Positions 21,568-34,299 of a stretch of DNA of 64,000 nucleotides are shown here, piece after piece. A model generated the notes under the pieces. That model ran no database searches and had not been told where the DNA came from. It was given only the letters and a program-made list of their open reading frames with translations. Position 1 is the first letter of the stretch. The number at the start of each line of letters is the position of its first letter. The stretch is from NCBI GenBank assembly GCA_964030475.1, contig CAXIPT010000001.1:14946769-15010768 (forward strand). The letters are read 5' to 3'. The position numbers and the translations under genes are program-made. Source of the DNA: Tethya wilhelma (lineage: Eukaryota > Porifera > Demospongiae > Tethyida > Tethyidae).

Positions 21568-21968
21568 NAACAAAACCATCCCATCTATCCATTATGTCAT
21601 TATTGTTGACACATGACTATGGTTGCCTACACTATCAGATGATCTACCTAGCTACATCTCTGATCTAGATCTACAATTCAGTAGGCCAGGGTCCACAATC
21701 TGTTTGCTCAGCTGAGCAGGGTTGGATATGAAACTTTAATTTCTATACACAATGCCTAGTACTCTATACATAAATGAAAAAAAATGCTCTTATCACAAAC
21801 GTAATCATAACAACTGAAATTGGAAGCAATGTAATTCTAATCCCAAAAAGAACATGCAGGATTACGATGCCCTGCTCTAATGTGCTAGGCAATTAAGCAG
21901 ATAATATACCCAATTTAATAAAAAGAAGTGATACAATATAACATTCATAGAGATAGAGAGCTACTTAC

Positions 21969-24900
21969 ATAGAATGGTAATTTGTACACTTCGAGGAGTT
22001 GGGGTACGTCTGTTGGTAGCAGTAAATGTGATGGTACCACTTGGTCTCCCTCTTGCCATCAGTGTGTTGGTATAGCGAGCATTGATGTTACTGATAACAC
22101 TTACACTTCTCTCTAAAATTGTAACTCCATCTCCTGTCCAGCTAACACTACCAGGAGGTCCTCCATCACTAGCAACAGTAAGAGTATAGGTTGGAGGCTC
22201 AGTCAACAGGGGACTAACTGCTGTCAATGTGACATTTGATGAGGTTATAGTATTTATAATGCCATTACTGGTTAAACCTGAATGAGAAACAAATCAATGA
22301 GTACAATATTTAGCATAATACACTTCCCTTCAATGTAACTATAAACTCTTACGACGGGTATATAAGCCAACATAGATGGTCCTCTCTCTATTGCCATCAG
22401 GAACTATAAATCTCCAGACTCCTTCGTGAGCACCTGATTGTTCCATATCACTTCCTCGTGTCAAACGGATGATTCGTGAACTATTCTCAAATGCTCCAAT
22501 CATCTCATCCCAAAAGTGAGTTGGTTCTATTGGGTGACCAGATGGATAAAGAATCCTAGGATTTCCTCCAGAACCAGAGAACACAACAGAGAGTGCACCA
22601 GCTTCAGTTATACCCACATCTTCCTTGTCTAGTGCTTCATGTTCAGGTATAACTGAACCATTGAGTAGGAGGATCAGCTCTGAGGGAAGAATGATAGAAT
22701 GTGAATTAAAAAATACTAATTGGGGCAAGCATGAGCGAGCCCCAGGCATGTGTTCATTTTCTGATCTCAACATTTTCAGGGCTTTTCAATTTTTCATATA
22801 GACATGTGGCTTTGGTCACGTGGCATGGCATGGCATACAGGTAATTTGTAACACTTATAGATCAGATATACGGAAAGTAGTCGGTCGGACGCTATATATA
22901 TATATATACACAGACAAATTCCTCGTTCACAGCACTACTCTGGTTTTAAACTGGTACTGGTTTGTCTGTGTTGTAGTATATAAGTAAGTAGCTTTGAGTT
23001 GTTACTAGGAAAAAGGTTTGCCTAACTTTTGTGCAGCGTGCATTTCAAAGATAAATTGTTTAGAATACAGTCATGCCAGTGTTCACTCAGAGAACACTGG
23101 CCTCGCGCTGAGCAGAATGACTGATACAGGCAACTGAAGGACTTATGTAAGATGGGCACGGTGAACTCCAAAGCACGTTGTATGCCAGGTGGATGGCAAA
23201 TAACCTACACGAAGGTAAGCTCGTAACTTTTTGTTCAGGAACTAAAATCATTATAGCCTACTTGAACAATGTAGTGGCCATATAAATTGGGAGGCAGAAT
23301 AGTCTCAAAGCTGAATTAACTACTGGCAACTGCAGTAATGTTGGTGCATGGATGGATCATGTTGATACTGCTGGATAAAGAAAGTAGAAGCTACAACAGC
23401 TGAGAAAAAAATAAGTGAGACTCAGGCTAGATAGGCTGCTGCTAAATTTATATAAACTGCCAAGATCCTATGTATGAATGAATGCAGTGGCCATTAAAAA
23501 AAACAGCAGGCAGAATATATATATCACAGCTGAATTATGCCAATGGATGGCATCAGTACTAACAATGCAGGGTAGTAATGATTAAGTAATCTTTGTATGC
23601 ATACCTTAAACATGGAAATATTGGCGGGAATTTAATTTGGCGATTTTGGGTCTGGCTGCCTCCCAACAAAAATATTGGCAGTTTTAAATTTGGCGGTCAT
23701 TGACTGAACACTCGCAGAATTTTAATGTATGACGAAATATTGGCGGTACATTAAATTTGGCAATTTTCGAGACGATCGCCAAATCAAATTTAATGTACCG
23801 CCAATATTTCCACGTTTACGGTATATAACTATACCTTGATTAGATGCTATAAGTTCGACCATGCACCATACCAAAATCAATATGACTTCAGGCAAGAGTC
23901 AACATATTAAAATCAATCAAGCTTCCGGCTTGCTCGTGCTCGCCCCAACAACTGATTTTTAGCACTGAGTCAAGATGTTTTATTTCTTGGGTCAATTCTT
24001 TTGCAAAGTCGTCAAGCCGTAAGAGGACATGGTCGTATCAATCAAGCCTCATCCAATACTGGCTACGTGCACGCATACTAACTTCACATGTCCTGACCGA
24101 GGTGTGAATCATGGAGCTAGTTCCTTGAGTACACTCTATAGTTTGAGGTTTACTCTGTTGATGAAAATCAACTTGACAGCTACTGAGTACTCAATAATAT
24201 TGCAGGTTATAGGTCACATAGAAGTGTAGTCAAGGGTAAAGTTGCCGAAATTCAGCTCGATTAAGGGACAAGGCAGCCTTTTAAGTGGTTAAGATCTTGA
24301 CTGTGGTTGCAGCTTCAAGTACAGGGCATAGGGAGTTGGTACCCCTTGTGTGAGTGTGTGTGTATTTTATTTTCAAAGTTAGCTCATGCTAGTTAGTAGT
24401 ACACAGGATTCAATGTGAGCTGGTATCTTGCTAACATCACAGTTAGCTGTCATTGTGTGCAAGTTATATACCATACAAGTGAAGCAAAGTACTTTGCAAA
24501 GACTGTGAGTTTGGTCTGGGAATGAAACTCAGCAAATTATGTAACTTGTTATTTGAGGATCACTAGGTGCAAAGGGAAATGGGAAACACAAATACGTAAC
24601 ATCAAAAATTAAGTTCTGAAATTGATATTCAATATTCGATCCGAACAAAAGCAATGATTATTTTCAAGACATCATTATGAGACAGTTTCAAGGAAAATCC
24701 ATGGCCTTAATTAAGACTTAGTATGTCTATAGCTGTATACACACACACACACACAAACAGTGACCTTCGCTGCACATTGCTGAAGATAAATGGATATTTC
24801 AGATTTTAGCATGAAGTGTTCATAATTCAGGCTAAAGCAGCTTCAAGGATTACACACGTCATTTTGCTCTAGAGTATAATTTTCCCACTAGGCAATATGA

Positions 24901-27116
24901 GTACATAAAGAGAAAGAGTTTTAAACTCATGGCTCATATATTCACATACAAAAACTGTTTGAAAAGTATCACATTAGTAAATATCTATTTACTACCTATC
25001 ATGTGTAGCCTTGTTCCAGTTTTCAGTGTGACATTATATACTACAACTTAATAGAAGGAGTGGCTACCTATATTGTTCTAGCTCTAACTCATGGCCATAG
25101 ATATTATCAAACATAGCAGGTGAAGTGTAGCTAGCTTTATGTTCAATGCCAATGTTCTCTTCGCATGTTAACTTTAGACTTTGCTTTGCAGGCCAAGTTC
25201 AGCACTTTGATTTCTGCAGCAAAACCCATACTATTAACAATGTCTAGCATGAGCCCAAACTGCTATAGAATTGAAAATCAAGTGAGTAATGACGATACTT
25301 CTAAAACAGTTATTATTTATGTAATACTTAAGTTTAACATTCACTTCCACTCTCTTTATGTATTCCCACATACGTGTACCCGTGAGTTTGCTCGGCACTT
25401 GAAGCACCACATCTACACACTCAATTGCTAGCCTGCCTTAGTTTTGAAACAAAAGAGTAAACAAAAAAGGAAAAGATTGTGTAGCACAAAACATAAGACT
25501 ACTGACAAAATACTTCCAGTTTTGATGACATCGATTGCATTAAGCACAAGCTGGACGGTACAGGCCAATTGCTGAGACAGCTAGTGTGACACAAATGTAA
25601 CTTAAGAATGCCCTCTCATGACATACAGGTTGTCAGGATCGAGATCCCAAGCATTGAAGTCTAGGCAAATGTGCAGATGGTGAAAACAACCATGAAGCTA
25701 GTCTGGCCATACTTTTACATTGCTCTATAAGGACAATAGAAATAACTTGCTTTGTAAATCATTTCAGTTCAAATTATGTTTTTGTTGACATTTTAAAAAG
25801 AAGAAAGTGCAATCTATGAAGACTTCCTAGGCCTGTAATATAGCATCATAAGGTATTTTACAATTATCCAAAAAACAGTTGGATGGCATCTTTCACCTCA
25901 CTGGTTCCCAGACCAGAGGAGGTACAATACAAGTGTGCCTTTGCTGAGCTGGCAAGTCCGTTAATTACCGTAGACTCGGGTTATTAAGCGCATGCGCTTA
26001 TTGGGATATTAGTGAAAAAGTATGCGCTAAATAACGAGGTGCGCCTAATAACGAGGGCTAACGTATGACCACACCTCCAAATAAATGATGTCATCAAGCA
26101 GAAATTGATTGCGCTAGCGGTGCTAGAGCTCTAAAAGCGGCGAGAAGCTGCCTTTTCTAAGTGAAATGGAAGGCCAAGTAGTGAAAGAAAGCGTTGTTCA
26201 TGGCTGTCAGGCTTAGAAAACTACCGTATAGCGGGAAATTTTTGTGGGGGAAAATTTTGCGAATTTTGCGGTTTGGCAGCTTTCCGCGAAAATTTTCCCC
26301 CACGAAATTTGTAAGGTATGTGGTCGTCACGTAGAGTTGAGACGCAATCCACGAAAATTTTCCCCGCGAATTTTTATTCAAGACAAAAACGCAAAAATTT
26401 TCCCCCACGAAAATTTCTCGCTATACGGTACGTGAACATCCAGTTTATAAACTTTGCGCCTGTTATCAAAGGTAAGTGTAAGAAGACAGTATGCACCTAA
26501 TAGCGAATGTGCGCCTAATAACGAAGTGCGCCTAATAACCCGAGTCTACGGTACATTCTAATCATGTGACCGTAATATTTCACAATGAGAGTTGATCACG
26601 TACACCCACTTGCCAGCTCAGCAAAGGTGCACTTGTGTCATACCTCTTCTGTTCCAGACAGTCAGTCACTTCTGGGTAGTGTGTCCCCCGGGAGTACTAA
26701 TCTGTAATAATTCCCATGCCCCAACTGTGGTGGAACTTGAAAGATTAGTGTATGTTCCCCAAATACCATAGTCAAGAGTATGTTGCAGACAACAAATTTT
26801 GAGACTACGCCTAGCTACTTTGACTCAGCTTAAGGGGTACACTTCTGTTTCTTGAACAGTACCTATTGTAAAGTCATTCATAGATAATACACAGTCTCTC
26901 TGCAAGGCTATGGAAAGCTTATAAAAGTCACAAAGGATTATGTAATCATCAAATTATGGACATCGACTACAGTACACACCCATAATTATAGACGCCAACA
27001 AAATTAAATAACCAAGACTAAAATAAAAACATGTGCTCACCTGGGACTGGGACTTGAGCCACTAGTGCTCCGTTCAGTGAGTAGAGCAGCAAAACAACAA
27101 TCCAAACACGACCCAT
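21969..27116 (-). CDS. Ig/FN3 receptor gene C, N-terminal part (signal peptide and two Ig-like modules)
   Basis: Exons: signal peptide 27041-27116 (MGRVWIVVLLLYSLNG, one residue different from gene B over this stretch), Ig-like A 22353-22679 (LILLLNGSVIPEHEALDKED, then GVWRFIVPDGNRERTIYVGL), Ig-like B 21969-22277 (SSNVTLTAVSPLLTEPPTYT). Lengths and phases match those of genes B and E. Downstream FN3 exons would lie to the left but the contig ends at the N at 21568, so the type of cytoplasmic tail is unknown. The first intron is about 4.4 kb and full of nested transposons. Confidence 0.88.
23603..23821. mobile_element. MITE with ACCTTAAACATGGAAATATTGGCGG-type ends
   Basis: The left end reads ATGGAAATATTGGCGG and the right end is its complement CCGCCAATATTTCCACGT. 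The inside repeats the TTAAATTTGGC motif several times in both orientations. It is about 219 bp with no ORF. Confidence 0.65.
25968..26552. mobile_element. MITE with ACCGTAGACTCGGGTTATTA ends, carrying a nested MITE
   Basis: The left end CGTAGACTCGGGTTATTAA and right end CTAATAACCCGAGTCTACGG are inverted copies. Inner GCGCCTAATAACGA motifs repeat on both sides. The element is split by the MITE at 26224-26428. It lies inside another, more diverged inverted repeat (arms about 25905-25960 and 26600-26660, sharing TTTGCTGAGCTGGCAAGT). Confidence 0.7.
26224..26428. mobile_element. MITE with CCGTATAGCGGG / CTATACGG ends, inserted in another MITE
   Basis: The ends are CCGTATAGCGGGAAATTTTT and its near-complement, flanked by TA on both sides, so a TA target duplication is likely. 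The inside has paired GGGGGAAAATTTT and AAAATTTTCCCCC blocks. Copies occur at 59725-59904 and, interrupted, at 57933-59047. Confidence 0.7.
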
Positions 27117-27884
27117 CTGCTTCAATTAAAGGCTTAGTGCATAGACTCACAAGACTTCAAAATGCAAGGTCATCTACGTGGGAGGCATATGTGGGGGTTG
27201 ATTGGGAGGGTCACGTTAGTGGAATATGCGCATGCGCATGGGATAAGCTTGCTGAATGCATGATTGCATGATGACCACTACCTTTTATTTCAAAGGCAAG
27301 TCATACCACACAGGAGAGCATAGTGCTCCTTTACAACAGTATACGTTGATTCATAATTTTTAGGCAGCTATAAATTATTATGAATAATCATTATAATCAT
27401 AGTCACAGAGGTATAAAAAGTGTTCACATTATTATCAGACTCAGATTCTGATAATGTTAACACAATGCATATTATTTTAATACGTGTACACTTAGTGATG
27501 AGTATTTGTCAGAAATTCAGTAGGTGCATGAATTGTTTCTTCGCCTCATCACATATTACATACGTACATGGGTGATTGATCAATGATGCTTAGAATAATA
27601 TTGTACAAGCTTAAGCTAATGGAGTATTTATCCTGTATCAGCCAGACTCTCCTGGGGAGTCTGGCAGCTAGTCTGGTGATGAGACTAGTATCAGTATAGG
27701 AAGAAACCTCAATATATCATGTAATTATAAAACATAATGATCAATAATAAAATGCTATATAGTTTACCACTGATTTTCTAAAGTGAAGGTCTACAATAAT
27801 AACTCAAGACAACAGGCACTCATCAGGCCAACAGCTACTATAGCTACTGAAGTAAAATTTACTTAAAGTTATTTAATTAAGGGG
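27117..27884. other. Spacer between gene C start and locus D 3' end
   Basis: 768 bases with no supported gene. It includes a GC-containing stretch just 5' of the gene C ATG (GCGCATGCGCAT near 27227), possibly the promoter of C, and a perfect short hairpin (CCAGACTC...GAGTCTGG, about 27642-27664). Confidence 0.45.
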
Positions 27885-29661
27885 TCAAACTGCATTGTCA
27901 TAGATCCCCTCATCCTGTGCATCTCTTGTCCTCTGTCTGGTCTCTACATCTCCATATGCAGCACACTGTTTTAGTGGGATCTCCTTATCAGTGGGTCTGT
28001 GAATAAAGTGAATGCAATAGTAACATTATACATGTAATCGCTACGTGAATATTTTATTACTATACTATAATAATAAGGTTAATAATGTCTTTGTGCGAGT
28101 GTACCATAATTATGTAGGCTGGTATCATGAATCTACTTATAGACATTCCTATCCAATGATGGTAGTTTCATTAATGTAATCCATATAATGAAAACTCACT
28201 CAATGACATCATAGACACCATCTTCCTCATCATCAGTTGGTCGCTGCTTTTCAGAATAATTATTACCAGTGACAGTCATAGTATTAGTAATGTAGGAACT
28301 GTATTGGGAAAATATACAACAGCAAACAGTAAAGTACTTGTACTTAAGTATTCTGATGATACATTGTGATCACAATAAATATCGATCATGAACAGCAAAA
28401 CATATCACTGCAGACTAAGAATGTCAGAATTTTTGATCGCATGCCTCCTCCTATTATGATCATACCCCATGCACCCCATCATACGTATAATAATATTATA
28501 TAGTCTATATAGGAGATGTAAGAGTATTGAATCCATCGACCATCGACCTTTTCCTTTTCCAACAGAGCCACATCAGTGTCAGTACAATCAGTAGAACAAT
28601 GGTGTATACAAAAACTGATGTGAAAACTGCTCCAATCACTGCTCCAACATATTGACAACCTGTACATACAAGTATAATATTATCACATGTGATGACTATT
28701 CGATACATGGGCACACAAATACTCCAACTGCATACAACATAATAAACTTGACCAAAAAGGACAAAAGTATGTATTTCTGAGTCTTCTTAGCAAAAGTACA
28801 GTAGAGTGCATGTATGCTGGGAGATTTTGTGGTTCAATAGGTTCCTCTCCTTCCAGTCTAGCCACAGCCACCACACTAAAGGAGTAGGTTGCACCACTGA
28901 TAAGACCTCCTATTGTTGCAGAGTTTGTTTCTCGTCCTTCCACCTCTATAAAACTATCACTCTGTCTCTTCCTGCTCTCAGAGAGAGAATAGTACACCCG
29001 GTATCCTGTTATCTCAGGGATGTCAAGAGGCTCCCAAGTCACTCTCACTGATGGAGCATTAACACCCATGACTTGAATATTGGTTATTGGTGCTACATTT
29101 TGTTGTGAAAATAGTTAAAAATCAAAATTACAAAACAATGATATTATCATAAGCTTACGTGGTGCTGTGAGGGTTCTGTTAGAGTCTCTCCAGGTCCAAT
29201 GCTAGTGAATGCTCTCACAGTGATAGTGACACTAGTCCCAGGTTCCAGAGAAGAGATGGTGAAATTCAATGATGTTATGTTAACACTGCTTGTGGTAATG
29301 TTTATAGTGTATGAGACCTCATACTGTGTAATGATCCCATTTGGTCTGTCAGGCGGGGACCAGGTTACTTCAACTGAATTGAGCTTAAGAGTGAGAGTCA
29401 GTGAGTCAACAACACCAGGAGCTGTGAATAAATAAACAAAAGCACAGACGCAAATTCACACAATGTTGCAATATCATCTTTTCTTCCATAATTAAATCTA
29501 CACATGGTATTGTACTCACTGCTCTCAGGTGTTCTAATTGTCAAGGGTGTCTCAGAGAATGGTCCAGTACCATTGCTATTCACAGCAGCCACTGAAAAGG
29601 AGTACTCTGTGAAAGGAATCAAGCCCTCAACTGTGTAAGTCCTTGATGCACCAGAGGATGA
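27885..29661 (-). CDS. Non-phosphatase Ig/FN3 receptor, 3' part of locus D (FN3-E to cytoplasmic tail)
   Basis: Exons: FN3-E, 3' part 29520-29661 (cut by the N at 29662), FN3-F 29159-29421, FN3-G from 29092 down to about 28800 (its donor is unclear), TM 28548-28659, tail 28200-28298, last exon 27885-27996 (TGA at 27885-27887). The TM reads YVGAVIGAVFTSVFVYTIVL. The tail is only about 80 residues and has no PTP domain. It holds DDEEDGVYDVIE, CAAYGDVET and GIYDNAV at the very end, so YxxI, YxxV and YxN sites. The FN3-F exon has a 10-nt deletion relative to the copy at 31865-32137 that shifts the frame before FN3-G, so this copy may be non-functional unless splicing compensates. Phases of the last three exons agree. 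Confidence 0.75.
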
Positions 29662-29976
29662 NTTGAGCCAACTTTGACAGCACAAAGTAAGTTCTTTTCA
29701 TGGGTACTACATTCTTTGATACTCGTTTTCATCATAAATAGGCCTAAACAAAAACTAGAAAGCCTTGAAACTTAGCGTATAAATTCATGTACTACAATGC
29801 AGCCATCTTTGTAGGTAGAGTTCAAAGGTCATTATTCACGTGGCATTATTATGCGCATGCGCACTAGCCTCCAGCCTAATGAAGTGCAAGTAGCTGCTAC
29901 TCAAGCTTTTTGTAGGGACTAACCAGTCTCTGATAGTGTTTCCACACTGTAGTGTTGAAAAAAGTGAATGAACAAG

Positions 29977-30380
29977 TAGTAAAAATTTCAAAAAAATAAG
30001 TAGTGTAGGAATGGGCAGTGCGGTAAAAAGTATTGGAACAAGGCACGGTCTCAGTTTTGGCACATGACTACTTCATTTTTATGCCCAACTCCTGGCCAGC
30101 AGTCCAGTTTTAGTTATATACCTGTTTTGTTATGGTTTACTCCATTGCTTAGCTAAGTGATTATAGTTACTGTAGAAATTGAACCAATGCGTGCAATAAG
30201 CTATACGTATAGGTACTATCAGTGTACAGATTATTGCAATAGGACACTGAAAAATCCATATGAGGGATCAAGAATAAAAATGAAGTAGTCATGTGCCAAA
30301 ACTGAGACCATGCCTTGTTCCAATACTTTTTACCGCACTGCCCATTCCTACACTACTTATTTTTTTGAAATTTTTACTAT
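29977..30380. mobile_element. Foldback element, GAATGGGCAGTGCGG family, copy 1
   Basis: Arms of about 110-120 bases (GTGTAGGAATGGGCAGTGCG, then TTTTGGCACATGACTACTTC) are inverted copies at the two ends of about 400 bp. Left of it, 29663-29976 matches the flank of the longer elements at 34830-35800 and 58035-58957 (TTGAGCCAACTTTGA, then GCGCATGCGCA). Other copies lie at about 34435-34815, 35425-35795 and 58038-58380. Confidence 0.7.
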
Positions 30381-31250
30381 AGTATTAGTACTGTAGGAGC
30401 TGTATTGGGAAAACTTATATACAACAGCAAACAGTAAAGTACTTGTACTTAAGTGTTCTGATTTTACATTGTGCTCTAATCATGAACAGCAAATAAACGT
30501 ATACCACTGCAGACTAAGAATGTCAGAATTTTTGATCGCATACCTCCTCCTATATCCCACCCCTCATACACTGTCACATACCCCATGCACCCCATCATAT
30601 GTATAATATAATTATAGTCAATATAGGAGATGTAAGAGTATTGAATTCATCGACCTTTTCCTTTTCCAATAGAGCCACACCAGAGTCAGTACAACCAATA
30701 AAACCACAGTGTAGACAAAAACTGATGCAAAAACTGCTCCAATCACTGTTCCAACATATTGACAACCTATATAATTATACAAGTTAGTTAGTACTTTAGG
30801 TATGCTGGGAGATTTAAATTGTGGGCATTTATAGTTTTGATTTTCAAACCACAAAATCACAAATTCAATGCAGGTACATTGCTTCCTGTTAGCTATATAT
30901 CTTGATATATGTCCTACACATGCTGATGATAATTGTATGGGACTCACTGGTAGACATGCAACTTGGTGATGAAAGAAAAATAACAGACAGTGGACAAGAT
31001 GGTCTCTCTCCAAGAATAGGTTCCTCTCCTTCCAGTCTAGCCACACCCACCACACTAAAGGAGTAGGTTGCACCACTGATAAGACCTCCTATTGTTGCAG
31101 AGTTTGTTTCTCGTCCTTCCACCTCTATAAAACTATCACTCTGCCTCTTCCTGCTCTCAGAGAGAGAATAGTACACCCGGTATCCTGTTATCTCAGGGAT
31201 GTCAAGAGGCTCCCAAGTCACTCTCACTGATGTAGCATTAACACCCATAA

Positions 31251-31760
31251 GGCCACATAAACTTAAATACTAGTTTCTCATCCTACAGGCTTCCTCTGCA
31301 TCATGCGGCGGGCGGGTAATTGATTTTACTAGTTGTGGAATATCCCTGTAGCAGTATTATACTCCTCAGGGAGAGCCGCAGAAGTGTCAAGCTGACCAGT
31401 AGAGAAAAGGTAGTATACGTCTGCTACTGTTGATAGTTCCGAACACGAACAACCGTACCATTCTTTTAGAACTTTTGGCCCATTTCTAATCTGTAGTACT
31501 ACAAACACCATATTTGCGTATGTTTTACCTACATACGCTGATAGCTAGCTAGTAGCTATATCTGACACAAAAATCAGTTCACCAGCGTGGCTCTGACAAA
31601 AAAATGGGCTCAGAACGTGACTGTCACGTGTTAGTATATATGACCACACCCAAAATAATCTAAGTAGCCACACCCATCAGCACTGCAAAAAAGTACAAAT
31701 GCGGGGTGAAAGTTACCATGCGGGTGGGGATGAGAAACTAATAATTGAGTTTATGTGGCC
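31251..31760. mobile_element. 510-bp DNA transposon (Harbinger-like MITE) inserted in an FN3 exon
   Basis: The ends are inverted copies GGCCACATAAACT...AGTTTATGTGGCC, extending to TAGTTTCTCATCC / GGATGAGAAACTA. Both sides are flanked by TAA (31248-31250 and 31761-31763), a 3-bp target duplication as in PIF/Harbinger elements. Removing the insert and one TAA gives a 324-nt exon, divisible by three, that continues the FN3 reading frame. It has no transposase ORF. Confidence 0.85.
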
Positions 31761-32532
31761 TAACTTGAACATTGGTGATTGAAGCTACATTAGAAAACAT
31801 TCTGTTGTGAAAGTAGTCAGTTAAAAATCAAAATTACAAAAAAATGATATTATCATAAGCTTACGTGGTGTGGTGAGGGTTCTGCCATTTAAGGTTAGAG
31901 TCTCTCCAGGTCCAGTCCTTGTGAATGCTCTCACAGTGATAGTGACACTAGTCCCAGGTTCCAGAGAAGAGATGGTGAAGTTTAATGATGTAGTGTTAAC
32001 ACTGCTTGTGAGAGCGTTTACACTATATGAAACCTCATACTGTGTAATGATCCCATTTGGTCTGTCAGGTGGGGACCAGGTTACTTCAACTGATGTGAAC
32101 TTAGGAGTGAGAGTCAGTGAGTCAACTACACCAGGAGCTACAGACACAATGTTGTAATATCATCTTAATCTTCCATATTTATCTACACATGCCATTGTAC
32201 TCACTGCTCTCAGCTGTTGTAACAGTCAAGGGTGTCTCAGAGAATGGTCCAGTACCATTGCTATTCACTGCAGCCACTGAAAAGGAGTACTCTGTGAAAG
32301 GAATCAAGCCCTCAACTGTGTAAGTCCTTAATGTACCAGAGGATGGGCCAGTGTTGGTCTGTGAGTCTCCAACATATCGTATCATGTAGCCAGTGATGAC
32401 ACCATTTTGATCAAGACAAGGCAATTCATTCCAAGAGAGCTCCACAGAAGTAGATGTCACATTTTGTACAGAGAAATCTGGTGGAGCGCTAGAAGGAGCT
32501 AATAAATAAGTATGCATATAGAATTTTATTGG

Positions 32533-32679
32533 CCTCAGGTGGACAACTTGTACGTGTGTAGGTTATGATAAATTCATCAGCAGGCTTATTACCACTACCA
32601 GAAGACAGTGACCACTCAACTCTTAGAGATGTTGAGGAGAGAACTGAAGATGAACTTAATCCAACAGGAGTTGGAAGAG
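32533..32679 (-). pseudogene. Truncated FN3-D exon
   Basis: It starts as a normal module D exon (ALPTPVGLSSSSVLSSTSL, then GNKPADEFIITYTRTSCPPE) but breaks after TGTCCACCTGAG. It joins directly to short sequence ending in the acceptor of the next FN3 exon at 32498. The second half of the exon, its donor and most of the intron are deleted. Confidence 0.8.
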
Positions 32680-34299
32680 CTAATAATCATACAAGAACAA
32701 ATGATGTAATGCTGCTCAGTGAATCACAAAATACTTACCTTCCACTTCAACAGTATCAGTTGCCTCAGTACTGTACAGTTGATGTCCATTTGTTGTATAA
32801 AGAGACACAACAGAGATATTGTGAGTTCCAAGGGAAATTCCAGATAATGTATGAGGAGTGGTTGACACACTAGTAGATGGTGACTGGAAATTCACTCTAA
32901 TAGAATATCCACTGACAGTACCAGCTGGTGCAGTCCAAGTGACTTGGACTAATCCCTCTCCAACTTGTGACACTTGGACATCAGTAGGTGGGCCAGGAAC
33001 TGTGAAAAGAAAACTTCAATGATGAAAGCAGCCAATTCATGTGGAATATGCACATTTTAAGTACTCACATGTGATAGTAACATCAAATGTTTGAGGAGTT
33101 GGGGTATGTCTGTTGGTAGCAGTAAATGTGATGGTACCACTTGGTCTCCCTGTCAGTATCAGTGTGTGGGTGTATGTTGCACTACTTCTAGTAGTTAGAG
33201 TTACAGTGTTGTTAGTGAATACTGTACTCCCTGCTGTCCAGCTAACACTACCAGGAGGTCCTCCAGTGGTAATAGCAGTAAGAGTATAGGTTGGAGGCTC
33301 AGTCAACAGGGGACTAACAGCTGTCAATGTGGGGGGTAAGGATATACTCAAAACACCATTTGAAGTCAGCCCTGTATTAAAATTTAGTTACATGTGCAGT
33401 CATGGAAGTGTGATTATTATTATGTGTGACAATAATCTTACTTCGTGAGTACAACCCAAAGTTGATACTCTGTTGGCTTCCATTAGCATCTGATGGAAAT
33501 GAACATCTCCAAACTCCTTCCTGACTACCAGATTGCTCTTCATCTCTTCTTCGTGTCAGTCGGATGATTTGTGAGCCATCAGAAAACATTTGAGTTGATG
33601 AAATGTAAAAGTTACCAGTACTTTCTCCTGGTACTACAACATCATCAGGATAGTGGAAACTGAGGTCTCCAGAATAGGGAGTCAGGAGAGAGAGTGCACC
33701 AGCTTCATCTGGATAGACACCCACATCTTCCTTGTCTAGAGCTTCATTCTCAGGTACAGCCACATCATTGAGAAAGAGAGTCAACTCTGAGGAAAAAACA
33801 ATATAAGTAGTAGTCTATACATGTATAAGAGTTAGTTCTAAAGTATTCTGGTCTAAATGAAACCACACAAACTACATGATAATAATAGAATGAGTATAAG
33901 AGTACGACTGTCTGATCTACTCACGTGGTATAGGTGTTGTGGTGGTAGTGCTAGTAACAGCCTCTCCGGCTCCAGCACTTGTGAATGCTCTCACTGTAAC
34001 AGTGACACTTGTCTCAGGTTGTAGGGAAGAGATTGTGGCACTCAATGTTGTGCTGGTTATGGTGCTGACTGTGCTGTCAACATTTGTATATGAGACCTCA
34101 TACATTGTAATGATCCCATTTGGTGTGGCAGGTTCAAGCCAGGTTACTTCGACTGTTGTGAACTGAGGAGTGAGAGCCAGTGAGCGAACTGCACTAGGAA
34201 CTGGAGAAAGAATGGAGTGAGAGAGAAATACTTAAAATTAAGTTAACAGATATCGATAACAGAGGGTGGGGAGGGAATTGTTTGAGGATATAAGTAATA

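Larger units (their letters stand above)
22680..27040. other. Long first intron of gene C
   Basis: No exon supported. It contains a (TA)n-like stretch near 22890-22906, a MITE at 23603-23821, a short (CA)n near 24739-24755 and a nested transposon set at 25905-26660. The remainder is AT-rich and unremarkable by eye. Confidence 0.6.

Noticed and set aside
23100..25900. tRNA or other structural RNA genes in the long introns
   Set aside because: I found no cloverleaf with A/B box motifs by eye. A tRNAscan or Infernal run would be decisive.
26157..26435. ORFs of 60-83 residues on both strands over 26157-26500
   Set aside because: They lie on the MITE with paired AAAATTTTCCCCC blocks; both strands are open by palindromic symmetry, and similar ORFs appear at other copies.
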